Part shown: positions 33,626-44,039 of the stretch, in pieces
How positions within the stretch are numbered: position 1 is the first letter of the stretch
Layout of the letters: every line of letters starts with the position of its first letter
Source of the DNA: Roridomyces roridus
Taxonomy: Eukaryota; Basidiomycota; Agaricomycetes; Agaricales; Mycenaceae
DNA length: 64,000 nt
Reading direction: 5' to 3'
NCBI GenBank assembly: GCA_029378245.1
Contig: JARKIF010000051.1
Location: 248,001 to 312,000 of the forward strand
Made by a program: the position numbers and the translations under genes
Notes under the pieces: generated by a model
Databases searched by the model: none
What the model saw: the letters and a program-made list of their open reading frames with translations, nothing else
What the model was told of the DNA's origin: nothing

Positions 33626-33805
33626 CCCTAGTCGAGGGGGCATCCTGCCGTGTAGCGGGCCTTCTTCGCCATGTCAATCTTCCCTCCCTGGAACGCCTGG
33701 AGATTGGATATTGCCAAGACGAAGCGGATCTTGGGCACATCCTCGCCTTTCTTCAGCGGTCGCCCTCCCCGCTGCGCTCCTTCTCTCTGACATTCCTTAC
33801 ACGCC

Positions 33806-34426
33806 TAGGGATCGGCACCGTACGTACCGTATACGGTACGGACCAACTCACGGACGTACGGACGTCGTGAGAGTACGTACGGTACGATACGGTGCCGTCC
33901 TGGACCCTCACGGTACGGTACGGCCGTATTACGGACCGTACGGACGAAGAGCCGGTGTCGAGTGAAGGGGGCTTGTCAGGTGAGTAAGGACCGAAGTTAA
34001 TGCATTTCTAACATCTTCCGGGTCAGTAAAAGATGCTGAGACTGTTATGGAAGGTACGAACCGAGTACAAACACTCAAGGAACATCCGGCGCGCTGATTG
34101 ATCCTGGATCATATCACATTGATGCGTGGTCCCGCTTGGGGCCCGCGCCTGCTGATATGCGCGGCGGCCGTTGCACATGGATCTAGACTCACCAGCTGTC
34201 CGGTGGTCAAGATAAATCACTGCGGCGACCACCTCCTCGCGTGTTTGCAGGCATGCCGACGATGCCGTGCGCCATCACCGTATACGGCCGTATACGCCGT
34301 ACAATACGGACGAAATACGGCGCCGGTACGGTACGGACGACTGAGGCTGTCTCGCCCACGGTACGGACGACGTACCGTACCGTACGTACGTATGCCGTAC
34401 CAGTACGGATACGGTGCCGATCCCTA
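33806..34426. mobile_element. hAT-type MITE with GTACGG-rich arms and 8-bp TSD
   Basis: The element begins TAGGGATCGGCACCGTA and ends TACGGTGCCGATCCCTA, a 17-bp perfect terminal inverted repeat. TACACGCC flanks it exactly on both sides (33798-33805 and 34427-34434). An 8-bp duplication with TAGGGAT ends fits the hAT superfamily. Both arms consist of GTACGG/CCGTAC words that could form long hairpins. The centre (33960-34260) has no recognised gene. Removing the element and one TACACGCC restores the F-box reading frame across the site. Confidence 0.85.
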
Positions 34427-34529
34427 TACACGCCTTCTAATCCACGACCTTTCTGGGTTACTTCCCTATGTAACAGAGCTCGATTTAAACCCCCTTGGCC
34501 TCCCCCCCAATGACACCGATAAGGTCATG

Positions 34530-35060
34530 TGACAGCCGATACGGTCATGTGATTTGTCTTGCGTGAGTTCGATACAGTGTGGGGTCAGTTCTTTTTTTCT
34601 GTAAATTCCACCCTAGCCTCCTCAAGCTCCTCAAGCTCCAACAACCTAACTTAACCAACTGAGCCTAACTTGAACCTGGTCTATCAGATCTAGCCACCCA
34701 TTCACCGTGGATACTGTACCTAACTGCCCATTCACTGTGGATTCTCAGAGGGGTATTCACAGCCGAGGCTGCGGGGGAGGTATTGACAGTCTGGGTAGGA
34801 TAATGTCATTCAACTGAGCCTAACCAACCAACCCACCCTTCTCTCATTGTAGAGAGACAAAATGCTGACAAAAAATTGACCAACACCAAGAATTGAACTC
34901 CAGACATTCAATAAATGGAGGATCATTAAGATGGGACACCGGAACCGCAGAGCCACTGGGACATTGGTTAGCGGCCGCCACGTGGCATCACAGTCCCAGT
35001 AAATGCCAAGAAACCCCCACGTGCCTTGATATCAATCCGATTAGCCTTTTTTGGACATGT
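34530..35060 (-). mobile_element. tRNA-like (SINE-type) insertion in the F-box pseudogene
   Basis: Read on the minus strand, 34980-34885 has an A-box-like TGGCTCTGCGGTT and, about 60 bases on, a B-box-like GGAGTTCAATTCTTGG. The downstream body holds repeated CAACTGAGCCTAAC, two CCCATTCAC(C/T)GTGGAT copies and a tandem CTCCTCAAG near the end. A pol-III promoter-like head with a unique body fits a tRNA-derived SINE. Boundaries are uncertain and no target duplication was established. Confidence 0.4.
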
Positions 35061-35573
35061 CATTGGGGGGGAGGCGTGCGCCAGCTGCTCGATTTGCGCT
35101 GCGTATCCGACGCTGAGAGGGATAACTTCATTGTGTCCCTCATGAGCGGTCTCAGCAGCTCCGACATGTTTTGGAACCTCAGCAGCTTGACGCTGCGAGG
35201 ACGACAACCTGGCAATGCCTCGACGTATCAGCATGTTCTCAATGCTCTCTATGCCTGGCACGCGTCGCCTCGCCCGCCGATGCGCGCCCTTCAATTGTTG
35301 TGGGGCTCAGAGTCGGTGGACATGGCGCTGGCACCCACTCCCGATGTCGTCGCGGCGATACGCGACTTTGCAGCGGCTGGAATACATATTCATGTCGGGC
35401 CCGAGGGAAGAAATTTAATCTGAGTGGGTTCTTTTACCCTCACTCTCAAGTTATGATCGTTACAAATGGTTCATGGTAAGTACATTACAGGTAATAGATT
35501 CGCTAAACGACGCTTGACCCCCCCACCCGACAAAGAGCATGTCGTGTGCAAGTAAACGCATGTCTCCTCTCCC

Positions 35574-37389
35574 TCACGGTGAATATCTGAACGTCGTATT
35601 CCCCCGGTCCGTCAAATCCTTCAACCCCTGCAACACATCCTCCTTCTTCTGCATCGCACCCTCCACACCCTTCTCGCCGTCCGCATGCGGATGCCGAGCT
35701 TGCAGCTTGTCGCGCCGCGTGTTCTCTAGCGTCATGAGCGCCCACGAGGCCCAGTAGCAGATGACGAGCGCGATTTGGAAGCACATGACGGTGAGGATGC
35801 CAGTCTGCGGTCGAGTCAGTGGATTGTGTCTCAAAAGAAGAAGATGAACGGACGTGATATGTGGGTGCCTCAGTCCCGCGGAAGGCCTGCGGGACGACGA
35901 TATTGGAGACGCAGTAAGCGACAAAGGTCATCGCGGACACCGTGCTCTTCTTGGTGGCTCCAGCAAAATTCACTCCGATGACGGACCTGCACGGTGAGTG
36001 AGCAAAACTACGTCCAACGAATAAAACAACTCACATGATCGTCGTGAAACTGCAGTTGTTCAGCGCAATCATGTACATCATCCCGAGCAGCAGCTGTCTG
36101 TTCTGCGCCGTCGGCGTCGTCGAATAGACGACACCCGTGCCTGCAATGACACAGCACGCAGCGATACTGAGCAAAGGCTGCTTGAGGTTCCTGAACGTCT
36201 TGGTGAAGGATACCAGCCCGGTGACGATGAGACAGATGAATCCCTGGATGGCAAACGCGGGGGTCTGCAAGAGAAGAGAGCGCAGCTGGTTGTATCCGAA
36301 GCCCTTGATGATGATCCCGATAAAGTTGGTGGTCACGGCGCCGCCGGATTGGGAGAGGAAGAGGGTTGCGACGACGAGCCAGACGCGGGGGTCTGTCAGC
36401 GCCTCGATGAACTGCTCGCGCTTCCATTGCGTGTTCCTGCGGAGGGACTATTCAGCTTTCTCGGAGAAACAAGAAGAGAGGCACGCACTTGATACCAGTC
36501 TGGCACCGCGCGATACGCTCGACGGCAATCGCCCGCTCACGGTCGTTCAGGAACGGTGCGTTGGCGGGGGAATCGGCGATGAAGAAGAACACGATGACGC
36601 CCATGAGCACCGTGACCAGGCCGAGAATGAGGAAGATGTACCGCCAAGGCTGGAGCGGGCCACCCGCGTGGCCAAGGCCGTAGAACATGACCAAGGCAGG
36701 GATGGGGAGCCAGCCATTGAGGAGCGTCCAGAGACCGAACCGGAACGGCTGCTCCTTCTGCGTGTACCACCGCGTCGTTATCATCATGAAACCAGGGCTG
36801 AGGGGCGCTTCGAAGATGCCGAGGAGGAAACGGCAGGCGATGAGGCCGCCAAAGTTGGTCACGCCGAGCATGGCGAGGATGCAGACACCCCAAAGGACAC
36901 ACGCGATTCCGATGACCTTTCCGGGGTGGAAACGCTGGAGGAGGTAGGTCGAGGGCCAAGTCGCGCCGAGGTATGAAAAGTAAAAAACAGAGACGGCCCA
37001 AGAGTAGTTTTGGCCGTGAAGGTGGAGGTCAGACTGCAAGCCAAAGGTAGCAGCGTTGGAGACGGCAGATTTGTCGACAAACTGCAGGCCGCAGGTGATT
37101 GCCATTATGGGCATCACTGTCCGCCAGTCGATCTTGCTCACGACGCGGCTCTCTGGACTCAACGTACGAAGAGGTCACGCAAGAAACGGGAACACTCACC
37201 CTCTTGCTCGGTATAATCCAGACTCTGTCCTCGCAACGCCGCCGCAGCTTCGTCGACATTGTCCCCTTGAAGGTCAGAGTCCTCGATGATCCCGGGAAGG
37301 CCAGGCTGGTACTCCAACTTGGCGTCCGCGCCTTTGGAGAGGTCAGTCGCGTCGCTGCTGCGTGATTCGGTAGCGGCAAGGTTGGACAT
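35574..37389 (-). CDS. MFS transporter, allantoate-permease (DAL5-like) family
   Basis: The start MSNLAATESRSSDATDL lies at 37389. A hydrophilic N-terminus with EEAL-type acidic stretches leads to SKIDWRTVMPIMAITCGLQF and the family signature around FVDKSAVSNAA. Further membrane segments include SYLGATWPSTYLLQRF, CRFLLGIFEAPLSPGFMM, RYIFLILGLVTVLMGVIVFF, VWLVVATLFLSQSGGAVTTN, MMYMIALNNCSFTTIM and GILTVMCFQIALVICYWASW. The order fits a 12-helix anion:cation symporter of the major facilitator superfamily. Introns fall after EQE, after TGIK, and near IM and YH. The family imports organic acids, vitamins or ureides across the plasma membrane. It is divergent from the SMP-30 gene, 165 bp apart, so shared regulation is plausible. 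Confidence 0.85.
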
Positions 37390-37554
37390 CCTTGGTGGGG
37401 AATCGGATGAATCTGAAATTTCGTTTCAAAATTTAAGGAGGAGCGGGGGCGGCTGTGTTGATCTATGTACCCCGCGTGGAATGGAGTTTATCCGCCGCGC
37501 GTGCCTGTGTGGGGTAAAAAGGGAAATTTGAACTCCCGCTCTTCTCCGCTCACC
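37390..37554. promoter_or_regulatory. Divergent promoter between MFS transporter and SMP-30 gene
   Basis: Only 165 bp separate the two start codons on opposite strands. This short stretch must contain both promoters. The sequence has an A/T-rich TTTCAAAATTTAAG near 37425 and no further motif I can name. Confidence 0.6.
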
Positions 37555-38697
37555 ATGCAAGTCCTCACTGCGTCCAGTGAACCACTCATCCGCATCGACA
37601 CACAGCTCGGCGAAGGGCCCATCTGGGAGCGAGAGTCTGGCACTTTGCATTTCGTGGACGTGTAAGATGATCAGTTGCCATTCAAATCGAAGCACTCACC
37701 AGGGCTCCAGAGGAAAAAACTGCATCCACCACTACCACTACGCGACAAAACAGCTGACCACCGACCATTATGACGCCTGTATCGGCAGTATTGCGTTGCG
37801 CAAGAATCACCCTGGCTTCATTGCAGGCACCACCCGCGGATTTGCTCTCCTCCCGCCAGCAGATTCATCTCGAGTTTCGTCGTCGTCCGAGCCCTTGGCG
37901 ATCGGTCCCCACGTTATTGGATCGAACCCCCTTGCGGATCCTGCATGCTACGCCGAATCCCCTGAGCAACCCAATAGGATGTTCAACGACGGGGTGTGTG
38001 ATGGGTCGGGTCGATTTTTCTGCGGTAGCAAAACTCTACGCGGCGAGCCCTTCCTCGAACAGCGCCAACCCGGCAAAGTGTACAGAGTCGAGAAAGGTGC
38101 GAACGACAAATGGAAGATTGAACAGGTCCTGGCTGGGTTTACGATTCCCAACGGAATGGGTATCACGAGCGACCTGAAAACCATGTCAGTTGTTTTCTTT
38201 TCTGCTTTGAACGCGAACTGATTGAACAGGTACATTTCCGACACGCGCGCACCACATATCCGAGCTTACGACTACAAGGACTCGAAGGGCGCCCTGTCAG
38301 CTGAGCGTGTTTGGGTGACGACGCCGTACGACGCGCGCCCAGACGGTATGTGCCTCGACGACCAGGACCGCGTCTACGTGGCCAAGTGGAGTGGTGCCAA
38401 AGTTACACGCTACCTGCCAGACGGAACGCCCGACCTCGAGATCATTTTCCCCACCGCGAATAATATCACGGCGCCTGTATTCGGTGGTACGTTCCAGTCC
38501 ATTCATTTATTCCCATTTATTGAAAAACGCGGAAAGGTCCGGACATGGACATTTTGTTCGTCACAAGTGGCTCTCTCAACGAGGCGGGCGAAGATACCGA
38601 CGCTGAAAAGGTCGTCAAGTACACTGCAGCGGGGAGTGTGTTCGCGGTGCAGCTCCCTGGCGTGCGTGGTGTGGATAAGAGGCGTTTCGGGTGGTGA
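37555..38697 (+). CDS. SMP-30/gluconolactonase/LRE-like protein, 332 aa
   Basis: Exons 37555-37661, 37711-38184, 38230-38486 and 38537-38697 give 332 aa. The beta-propeller landmarks are present: LGEGPIWERESGTLHFVDV with the metal-binding Glu, RMFNDGVCDGSGRFFCGS with the Asn-Asp pair, FTIPNGMGITSDLKTM with the conserved Asn, and DARPDGMCLDDQDRVYVAKW with the catalytic Asp. The end GPDMDILFVTSGSLNE is also typical. The family hydrolyses sugar lactones such as gluconolactone with Ca2+, Zn2+ or Mg2+. There is no signal peptide, so it is cytosolic. Paired head-to-head with a transporter, it may act in uptake and hydrolysis of a lactone or sugar acid (inference). Confidence 0.88.
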
Positions 38698-38729
38698 TGT
38701 AATACACATATATGTACGGCGAGAAGGAT

Positions 38730-40014
38730 TCAATCGAAGAAGAGGCCACCGTTGATCGAGATCTGTGAAAATGAGTACTGAGCATCCTGGAGTTCAAGTG
38801 CATAGAACAAACAGTTTGTCCTGTAATGAATCTGGACTCCTTCGAAGCGATGAATGAGACGAAATCGGCTATGTCTGTAGGGACCCTGAATTTGATATTC
38901 ACTTTTGAGCGAGGCGGTTTGAATTTGGATGTCTTACCCGAAGGTTTGGAGGGGCGTGTTTGCTTTGAACTGAGTTACTTCTCGTTAATCGCCGGGGTGT
39001 TGGACAACCTGAGAGTTACTGACACTGGCTCGCACTTCGGTAGGAAGTGTTCCAAACACTAACATGCAATCGTTTGAGACTAAATGCAACGGTATTGTTC
39101 AGTGGACGTACTCATCGGGGTTTCGATTACACCGGGCGCGTAGGCGTTCACGGTGATACCTGCAAGTCGGATCACTCAGTTTAAAGTCATAAGCGCAGGA
39201 GATTCAATAAGACTTTCCATGCGAGCCAAACTCCATGGCTGGCCAAATTTTATAAATTTCGCAACCGATCGCACTGAAACTGCTCACCTGCGGATTGAGT
39301 AAGGCCTCTCACTGCAAACTTGGAAGCGGAGTACGGCACTTGGGCACTGTGACCTTGATTATTGAAAGGAAGTCAGGCGTATCTTCTGCCAGGTGCATTT
39401 TACATAAGCCAGCCTGCACTCACCCTGCTTTCCAGTGAGTGAAGACGCCCCAATGATGCGCCCCCCACGTCCTTGTTTAACCATTTGCAGCCCCGCGTAC
39501 TTGTATGAAAGGAATGTCCCGCGTGCGTTGACGTTCATGACGCGGTCCCACTCTTCGACAGTGACTGGGTTGCAAGTTAGTATGATTGATGCAATTGGGC
39601 TCAAAGTCGATGACCATCAGCGATGACCATCCCGGGAGGTCCTGCAACTCCAGCATTGGCGACCATCTACATGCTCCAGTGAATGGGACGCAAGTTGACA
39701 AGGAACCAACTCACAACGTCAAGACTCCCATGCTTCTGAACCACTGCTTCGATCATCTCCTTCACCTGCGCGTCATGCGACACGTCGGCTGCGTGGATAG
39801 AGCTAGCCCGGCCCCGTTGCTGTATCTCTTTGACGAGGCTCTGGAGATCTTCCGAGACCGAGATGTCGTTGACTGCGACGTCGAAACCGTCGTCTGCGAG
39901 CCGAAGTGCTATGGCTCTTCCGATACCCTGCGCTGGGTACATGGTAAGTGAATATTCCGGCGCGGAAACGCAGGGCTCACCGGCTCCAGTGACGAGGGCG
40001 ATACCTTTGGACGA
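38730..40014 (-). pseudogene. Short-chain dehydrogenase copy 3, start codon lost
   Basis: All exons match copy 1: GIGRAIALRLADDGFDVAVN, RGRASSIHAADVSHDAQ, VEEWDRVMNVNARGTFLS, GASSLTGKQG, ITVNAYAPG, FIASKESRFITGQT and ISINGGLFFD with TGA at 38730. However, where copies 1 and 2 have ATG, this copy reads ATA (complement of 40012-40014, CCATATCG). The next ATG (39942) lies in the first intron sequence and would give MYPAQGIGRAIAL, losing the first beta strand and TGAG of the cofactor motif. It may be inactive or N-terminally altered. It is tail-to-tail with the SMP-30 gene, 32 bp apart. Confidence 0.7.
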
Positions 40015-40906
40015 TATGGGTGTTTGTGAGATGCGGTTATCGGTCCTCAGGTGGGGGATTTAAATGGGCTCGGGGGTTGACATAATTGGCGATAACGCCG
40101 ATACTAGTAGTTTTGGGGCGCGGTAAGTGGTCCTAGCCCTGAGCCCTGTGGGTTTCTGAGCGAAGAGATGGTCCCGCTGGGGACCGTCGGACCCCGAGGA
40201 ATGATGAGCTTTAGTTTCCAGATCCGCCGCCATTGTTTAAATACCATGAGTTTGAATTGGATTCTGAGACGGCCCCCAACCAGTTAGTCCAGGGGCCTAA
40301 AGGACACCGCCGAATCGTCCGTCGGACAACCGTCGGACGTCTTGTGGGCGCTGTGGAGGATGCCGCTCTTTATCTAAATCGTGCTTGAAGATGGCGCTGG
40401 GTGTATGACACGTAACGGGAAGAGTCGATATCTTGAATCTTCTGGTCGACGACACCGACGCTGGGAAGGTCGTCCAGTTCACTGCAGCCGGGAGTAGGTT
40501 CGCGGTACAGCTCCCTGGCGTGCGCTGTGTAGATAAGAGTTGTTCGGGATGCTGAGGGTAGTTGTTGGAGTGCTGTAGATACTTCGTCCAAGTGCCATGG
40601 TCCGTGCGTTTTTGCCCGAAGATTTCCTGGGAAAGCCAATTCTGCTCTAAATCTGTCAAAGTTGTGCTGGAAGATGGCCCGAGATGTATGACACGTACCA
40701 CAAAAATCTCCGGCCTTGAATCGGTGCGGGCGCCTAAAGGACGCGAAAAGAGTCGAATTGTGTTGACTCGTTGTCACGACGCACGTGCTGGGAAAATGAT
40801 GAAAATAACCAAACAAGGGGCAACGTTGGCAGCCTCACGCGTCTTACCTTTTGCGCTCATCCTCCCCCGCCGCCCCACTCGCTCTCCGTCCGTCGACGAA
40901 TCCAAG
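40015..40906. other. Spacer with internal duplication and SMP-30 fragment
   Basis: Two stretches about 285 bp apart (near 40385 and 40670) share TGCT(T/G)GAAGATGGC...GTGTATGACACGTA-like sequence. The SMP-30 3' fragment lies between them. 40800-40906 is the promoter of the basic protein gene. No complete gene. Confidence 0.5.
40440..40556 (+). pseudogene. SMP-30 C-terminal fragment
   Basis: The plus strand reads DDTDAGKVVQFTAAGSRFAV, then QLPGVRCVDK and a stop. This matches the last exon of the gene at 37555 (DTDAEKVVKYTAAGSVFAV, QLPGVRGVDK). The rest of the gene is absent. In the intact gene this exon lies next to SDR copy 3 on its other side, so duplication followed by rearrangement copied this end. 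Confidence 0.75.
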
Positions 40907-41644
40907 ATGCCCAGAAAAGCTGCCGCTGCTGCTACCTCCGATGGCGAGACTGCCCCCGCTGCTGAGCCCCGTCGCTCTAGCCGTATCAAGGATCTGCCCA
41001 AAGCAGAGGTGCCCGTGAAGAAGGCTGCAAAGCCCCGTGCCAAGAAGGAGCCAAAGGAGCCAAAGGAGCCAAAGGAGGCCAAGGAGGACGAGGAGGCTGC
41101 TGAGAAGCCCAAGCGAGGCCGCAAGCGCAAGGAGGCTCCTGCTGAAGAAGCCGAGGCCGAGGCTAACGGCGACGCTGGCGACGATGAGGAGGAGGAGGAG
41201 GCTCCCCCCGCCAAGAAGGTTCGCATCAAGACCCTCTGTGTCTACTTTGTCAACTCACTGGGTCTCTCTGCTCAGGCCAAGCCTGCCTCCAAGGCCGCTA
41301 CCAAAGCTGCTGGGTCCAAGCCCGCTTCCAAGGCTGCTGCTAAGCCGTCTTCCAAGGCCTCCGTCAAGCCTGCCTCCAAGCCCGCATCCAAGGCCTCCGT
41401 CAAGCCTGCGTCTCGTGCTGGCTCCAAGAAACCCGCATCCAAGGTCAGTGTGCTTATTCCTCGTGGTTATCTCCCATACCGATCGGTATCACACCTACAG
41501 GCAAAAGCCACAGCGCCCGCATCCTCTGCGGCCCCTGCTGAAGAGACTATCGCTGAGGAGACCGAGGCAGAGGCTGCCGCCGCCTCTGATGACGTCGAGC
41601 CCAATGCGGAAGCTGAGGTAGAGGCTACCGAAGCCGAAGCCTGA
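40907..41644 (+). CDS. Lys/Ala/Pro-rich AT-hook/histone-H1-tail-like protein, 207 aa
   Basis: Exons 40907-41218, 41276-41443 and 41501-41644 give 207 aa. The start MPRKAAAAATSDGETAPA is followed by EPRRSSRIKDLPKAE, repeated PKEP units (KKEPKEPKEPKEAKEDEEA), the AT-hook-like core KPKRGRKRKEAP, an acidic block and a long region of KPASKA/KPSSKA repeats, then an acidic tail (EATEAEA). Composition and the GRK core fit a nuclear DNA-binding protein that associates with chromatin. Upstream in-frame ATGs exist, but MPRK has the better context and agrees with the low-complexity onset. No enzymatic domain. Confidence 0.7.
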   Translation: MPRKAAAAATSDGETAPAAEPRRSSRIKDLPKAEVPVKKAAKPRAKKEPKEPKEPKEAKEDEEAAEKPKRGRKRKEAPAEEAEAEANGDAGDDEEEEEAPPAKKVRIKTLCVYFVNSLGLSAQAKPASKAATKAAGSKPASKAAAKPSSKASVKPASKPASKASVKPASRAGSKKPASKVSVLIPRGYLPYRSVSHLQAKATAPASSAAPAEETIAEETEAEAAAASDDVEPNAEAEVEATEAEA

Positions 41645-44039
41645 TCCACCCTCACCATGTAACGAGTGCCTCGAGCATCATGCCCGTCATCTACCTCGTC
41701 GTTACGTTCCTCGTTTCCCCCTTCCTCAATCCCTTGCGATACCTCTCCTCCACACGTCCGCGCCACCTCAAAGTACCGTACAATGCGGGTCCTTCTGCAA
41801 CTCGTTGCCGCCGGACCTCCTCCTTTCCTGTTCTGTATCCGCGCCGAACCCAATGTATCCGTTCTACAATCTATTTCAACAACCTGTTTTTTGCGCCTGT
41901 AGCATTCCTCGAGAATGATGCCTTTCTCTTCGCGTGTACGAGGCCCGCTCGTATAGTGACGAGCCGCGAGCTCGTCCTCGCCTTTTTCTCCCCATTTCCC
42001 ATACCATCCTTTCCCCGCTCCCGCCATAGGTGCACAATCCCGGCATCCTGCCGGTTCTCTTGTGGGGCCTTATCTTTGTCTTGGACGGGAGCTCGGTGGT
42101 GTCTCTCCTCTGTAGTCCGGGATTTCTTTGCTCCTACGCGGTATCGGAAACCTTGTCTTGGACGGGTGCCTGCAGCGTGGGCGCTCGGTGGTCTCTTTTG
42201 CCCAGTGGGCCTGGGCTGCATCGTCTCTTCTTTCTCGACATTTCTTCCTTCTCGATGTGTCAGCGTCGTGGGCGGCTTCTTCTTCCTGTACTATGGGAGG
42301 CTGACGCGCTTGGTCTTGAGGACTGGCCCGTCGCCGAGAAGAGTTTCGCCATGGGCATTACCCGTCGGGGGTGTCAGCCGCCTCTTGGGTGTGCCATGGC
42401 CGTGTGTCCTTCCTTTCCCGGCGTGGCGGTGGCGGTGGCGTTCGCAGTGGAGCTGCTCCACTCTCTGGCTGCAGCCCGGCTAGCTAGCTATGAGGGTGGG
42501 GACTGGGGAGTTTCTACCACTCTTGCATGTCATAGCCGGCTCCACCTCCCTCGGACGCTGGACGAGGAGTTGCGTGCGTCAGTCCCATTTGTGCCGTTTT
42601 CCAATATTGTATGTGTCTCCGAGTCGTTGCGGCAGCTTATATTGGCTGTTGTCCAGTCCACGACGCAGCGAGCGGTACGATGTCCGTCTACACCGGGTCT
42701 CCCAGTGGTGGGAGACTGCAGGCCAGCTGCGTCACCCGAGTCTCGGGGGGCTGAGCGCTATTTACTTAGACTGTTCTTCACGGGGTCCGTATTCTCGTTT
42801 TGGCGTCGGGATGAGGGCACGGGATGTGTGGGGCGCATGTGTAGCCGATTCCCTATACTTCGGGGGCTTCCTCACGGTCGTTCCAGTTTGGCTGCTGCTT
42901 GTGGTACCACGGGAGGGGTGTAAGTGCTGCTGCTAACGATGCTTCCCGATTGATGTCTGTGGGGCCTGTCGCAGCTCGTCGTGCTATCCACATACATATC
43001 GTGACGAACAACAATGCCCGTGTATTGCTCGAGGACAATTCCATTCCAATAACTTTTAGGTGATCAAATGGTCGGAGTTGTCGAGCTCAAGTTGCTGGAA
43101 GCATCTGTGCCTACTGAGGACTCGGTACTGTGCACATTTGCTCTATGGCTCTGTGGAAGGACGATTCTCAGGCGGGTGCTAATCTGTTCCCCAAGTCAGC
43201 CTTGAGGTTTTCGCAATGCTCCTGGCTCGGGGAGGGGATTAATCGTGCGTCATTCTCATTCTCCTCAGAATACGGTCTCTACCAAAGCGCTACATATCTG
43301 CCAATCCCGTTGGGCCTGAAGCACCAATGGGTTCCGCACCTTCAACTCGGATACCACTCATGGTTTATCGATGTTCTGCAACAACATTCCCTGAAAACTG
43401 AACGCTCTTTACAGAATCTATTTAGCTTTCTTTCCTCCGCATTCATTTGTACCATTTCAGTGGAAACCTACTTATTCGGATACTTACAGGCGGACTTTAC
43501 CGGCGCGAGCATTACCGAGAGTTAAACGAACCCTGTGTGCGCAAAGACAGCCCGGTGAGTCAAGCCCCCGAGTGCTCGACTTTGTGTGCCATCGCGGATT
43601 TCTCGTATCACAAGGTCATCGCCGATCCTCCGAGTAAATGGACGAGCGCTCATTGTAGATTTGGGGCACTGGACTTCCGGCGGATAAGTTATAACTTGCG
43701 TCCCGTTCCACCCGCAGGCAGCGTGAAACCCACTTACCAACCCATCTGCATTTATTTTGCAGGCACTCATTGGGTATTCACGAATGCGACGTCTTTCAAC
43801 GAAAGAAGACCTGGAGGTAAGGGCCTGTGTTAATAGGCCTTTCCCTGTACTGAGACAGTGTTTGTAGCGAATGTATGTACGCGGGGGATTTCGAGCAGGT
43901 TCATTCCGCGGTTTACGCATCCATGGATGAGATGGTATATAGTACTTAGTGTACTCGACAAGCGACTCGTTCAACAAGTCGTGTCCTCGATCATCTATGG
44001 ATGCCATCGTGCTCACACATCCAACATCGCGAAGCTGGT
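41645..44039. other. 2.4 kb without a recognised gene
   Basis: 41645-41950 should be the 3' UTR of the basic protein. 41960-42950 is GC- and pyrimidine-rich, with long open frames in several frames at once and two related segments (TTGTCTTGGACGGG...GCTCGGTGGT near 42070 and 42150). No family is recognised and the frames lack motifs. 43000-43520 and the minus-strand frame at 44016-43522 also match nothing I know. Confidence 0.4.

Larger units (their letters stand above)
33630..35423 (+). pseudogene. F-box/LRR pseudogene disrupted by insertions
   Basis: Left piece 33650-33805 reads LPSLERLEIGYCQDEADLG and FLQRSPSPLRSFSLTFL. It resumes after a 621-bp element with LLIHDLSGLLPYVTELDLN (34435-34500). 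It is interrupted again until about 35075, where VRQLLDLRCVSDAERDNF, SSLTLRGRQPGNASTYQHVL and FAAAGIHIHVGPEGRNLI complete the C-terminus at 35423. The order and motifs match the intact F-box protein at 21175-22622 (LPSLERL, ELDLN, MEIHVGLKDRNVV). The N-terminal F-box part is not found nearby. Confidence 0.7.

Noticed and set aside
41680..42923. Long plus-strand frames (267 and 297 codons) after the basic protein gene
   Set aside because: Overlapping frames are open together, composition is pyrimidine-rich and no motif or family is visible. GC-rich sequence with few stops explains them.
43522..44016. 164-codon minus-strand frame
   Set aside because: No recognised domain, no splice support and no paralogue; codon pattern is not convincing.
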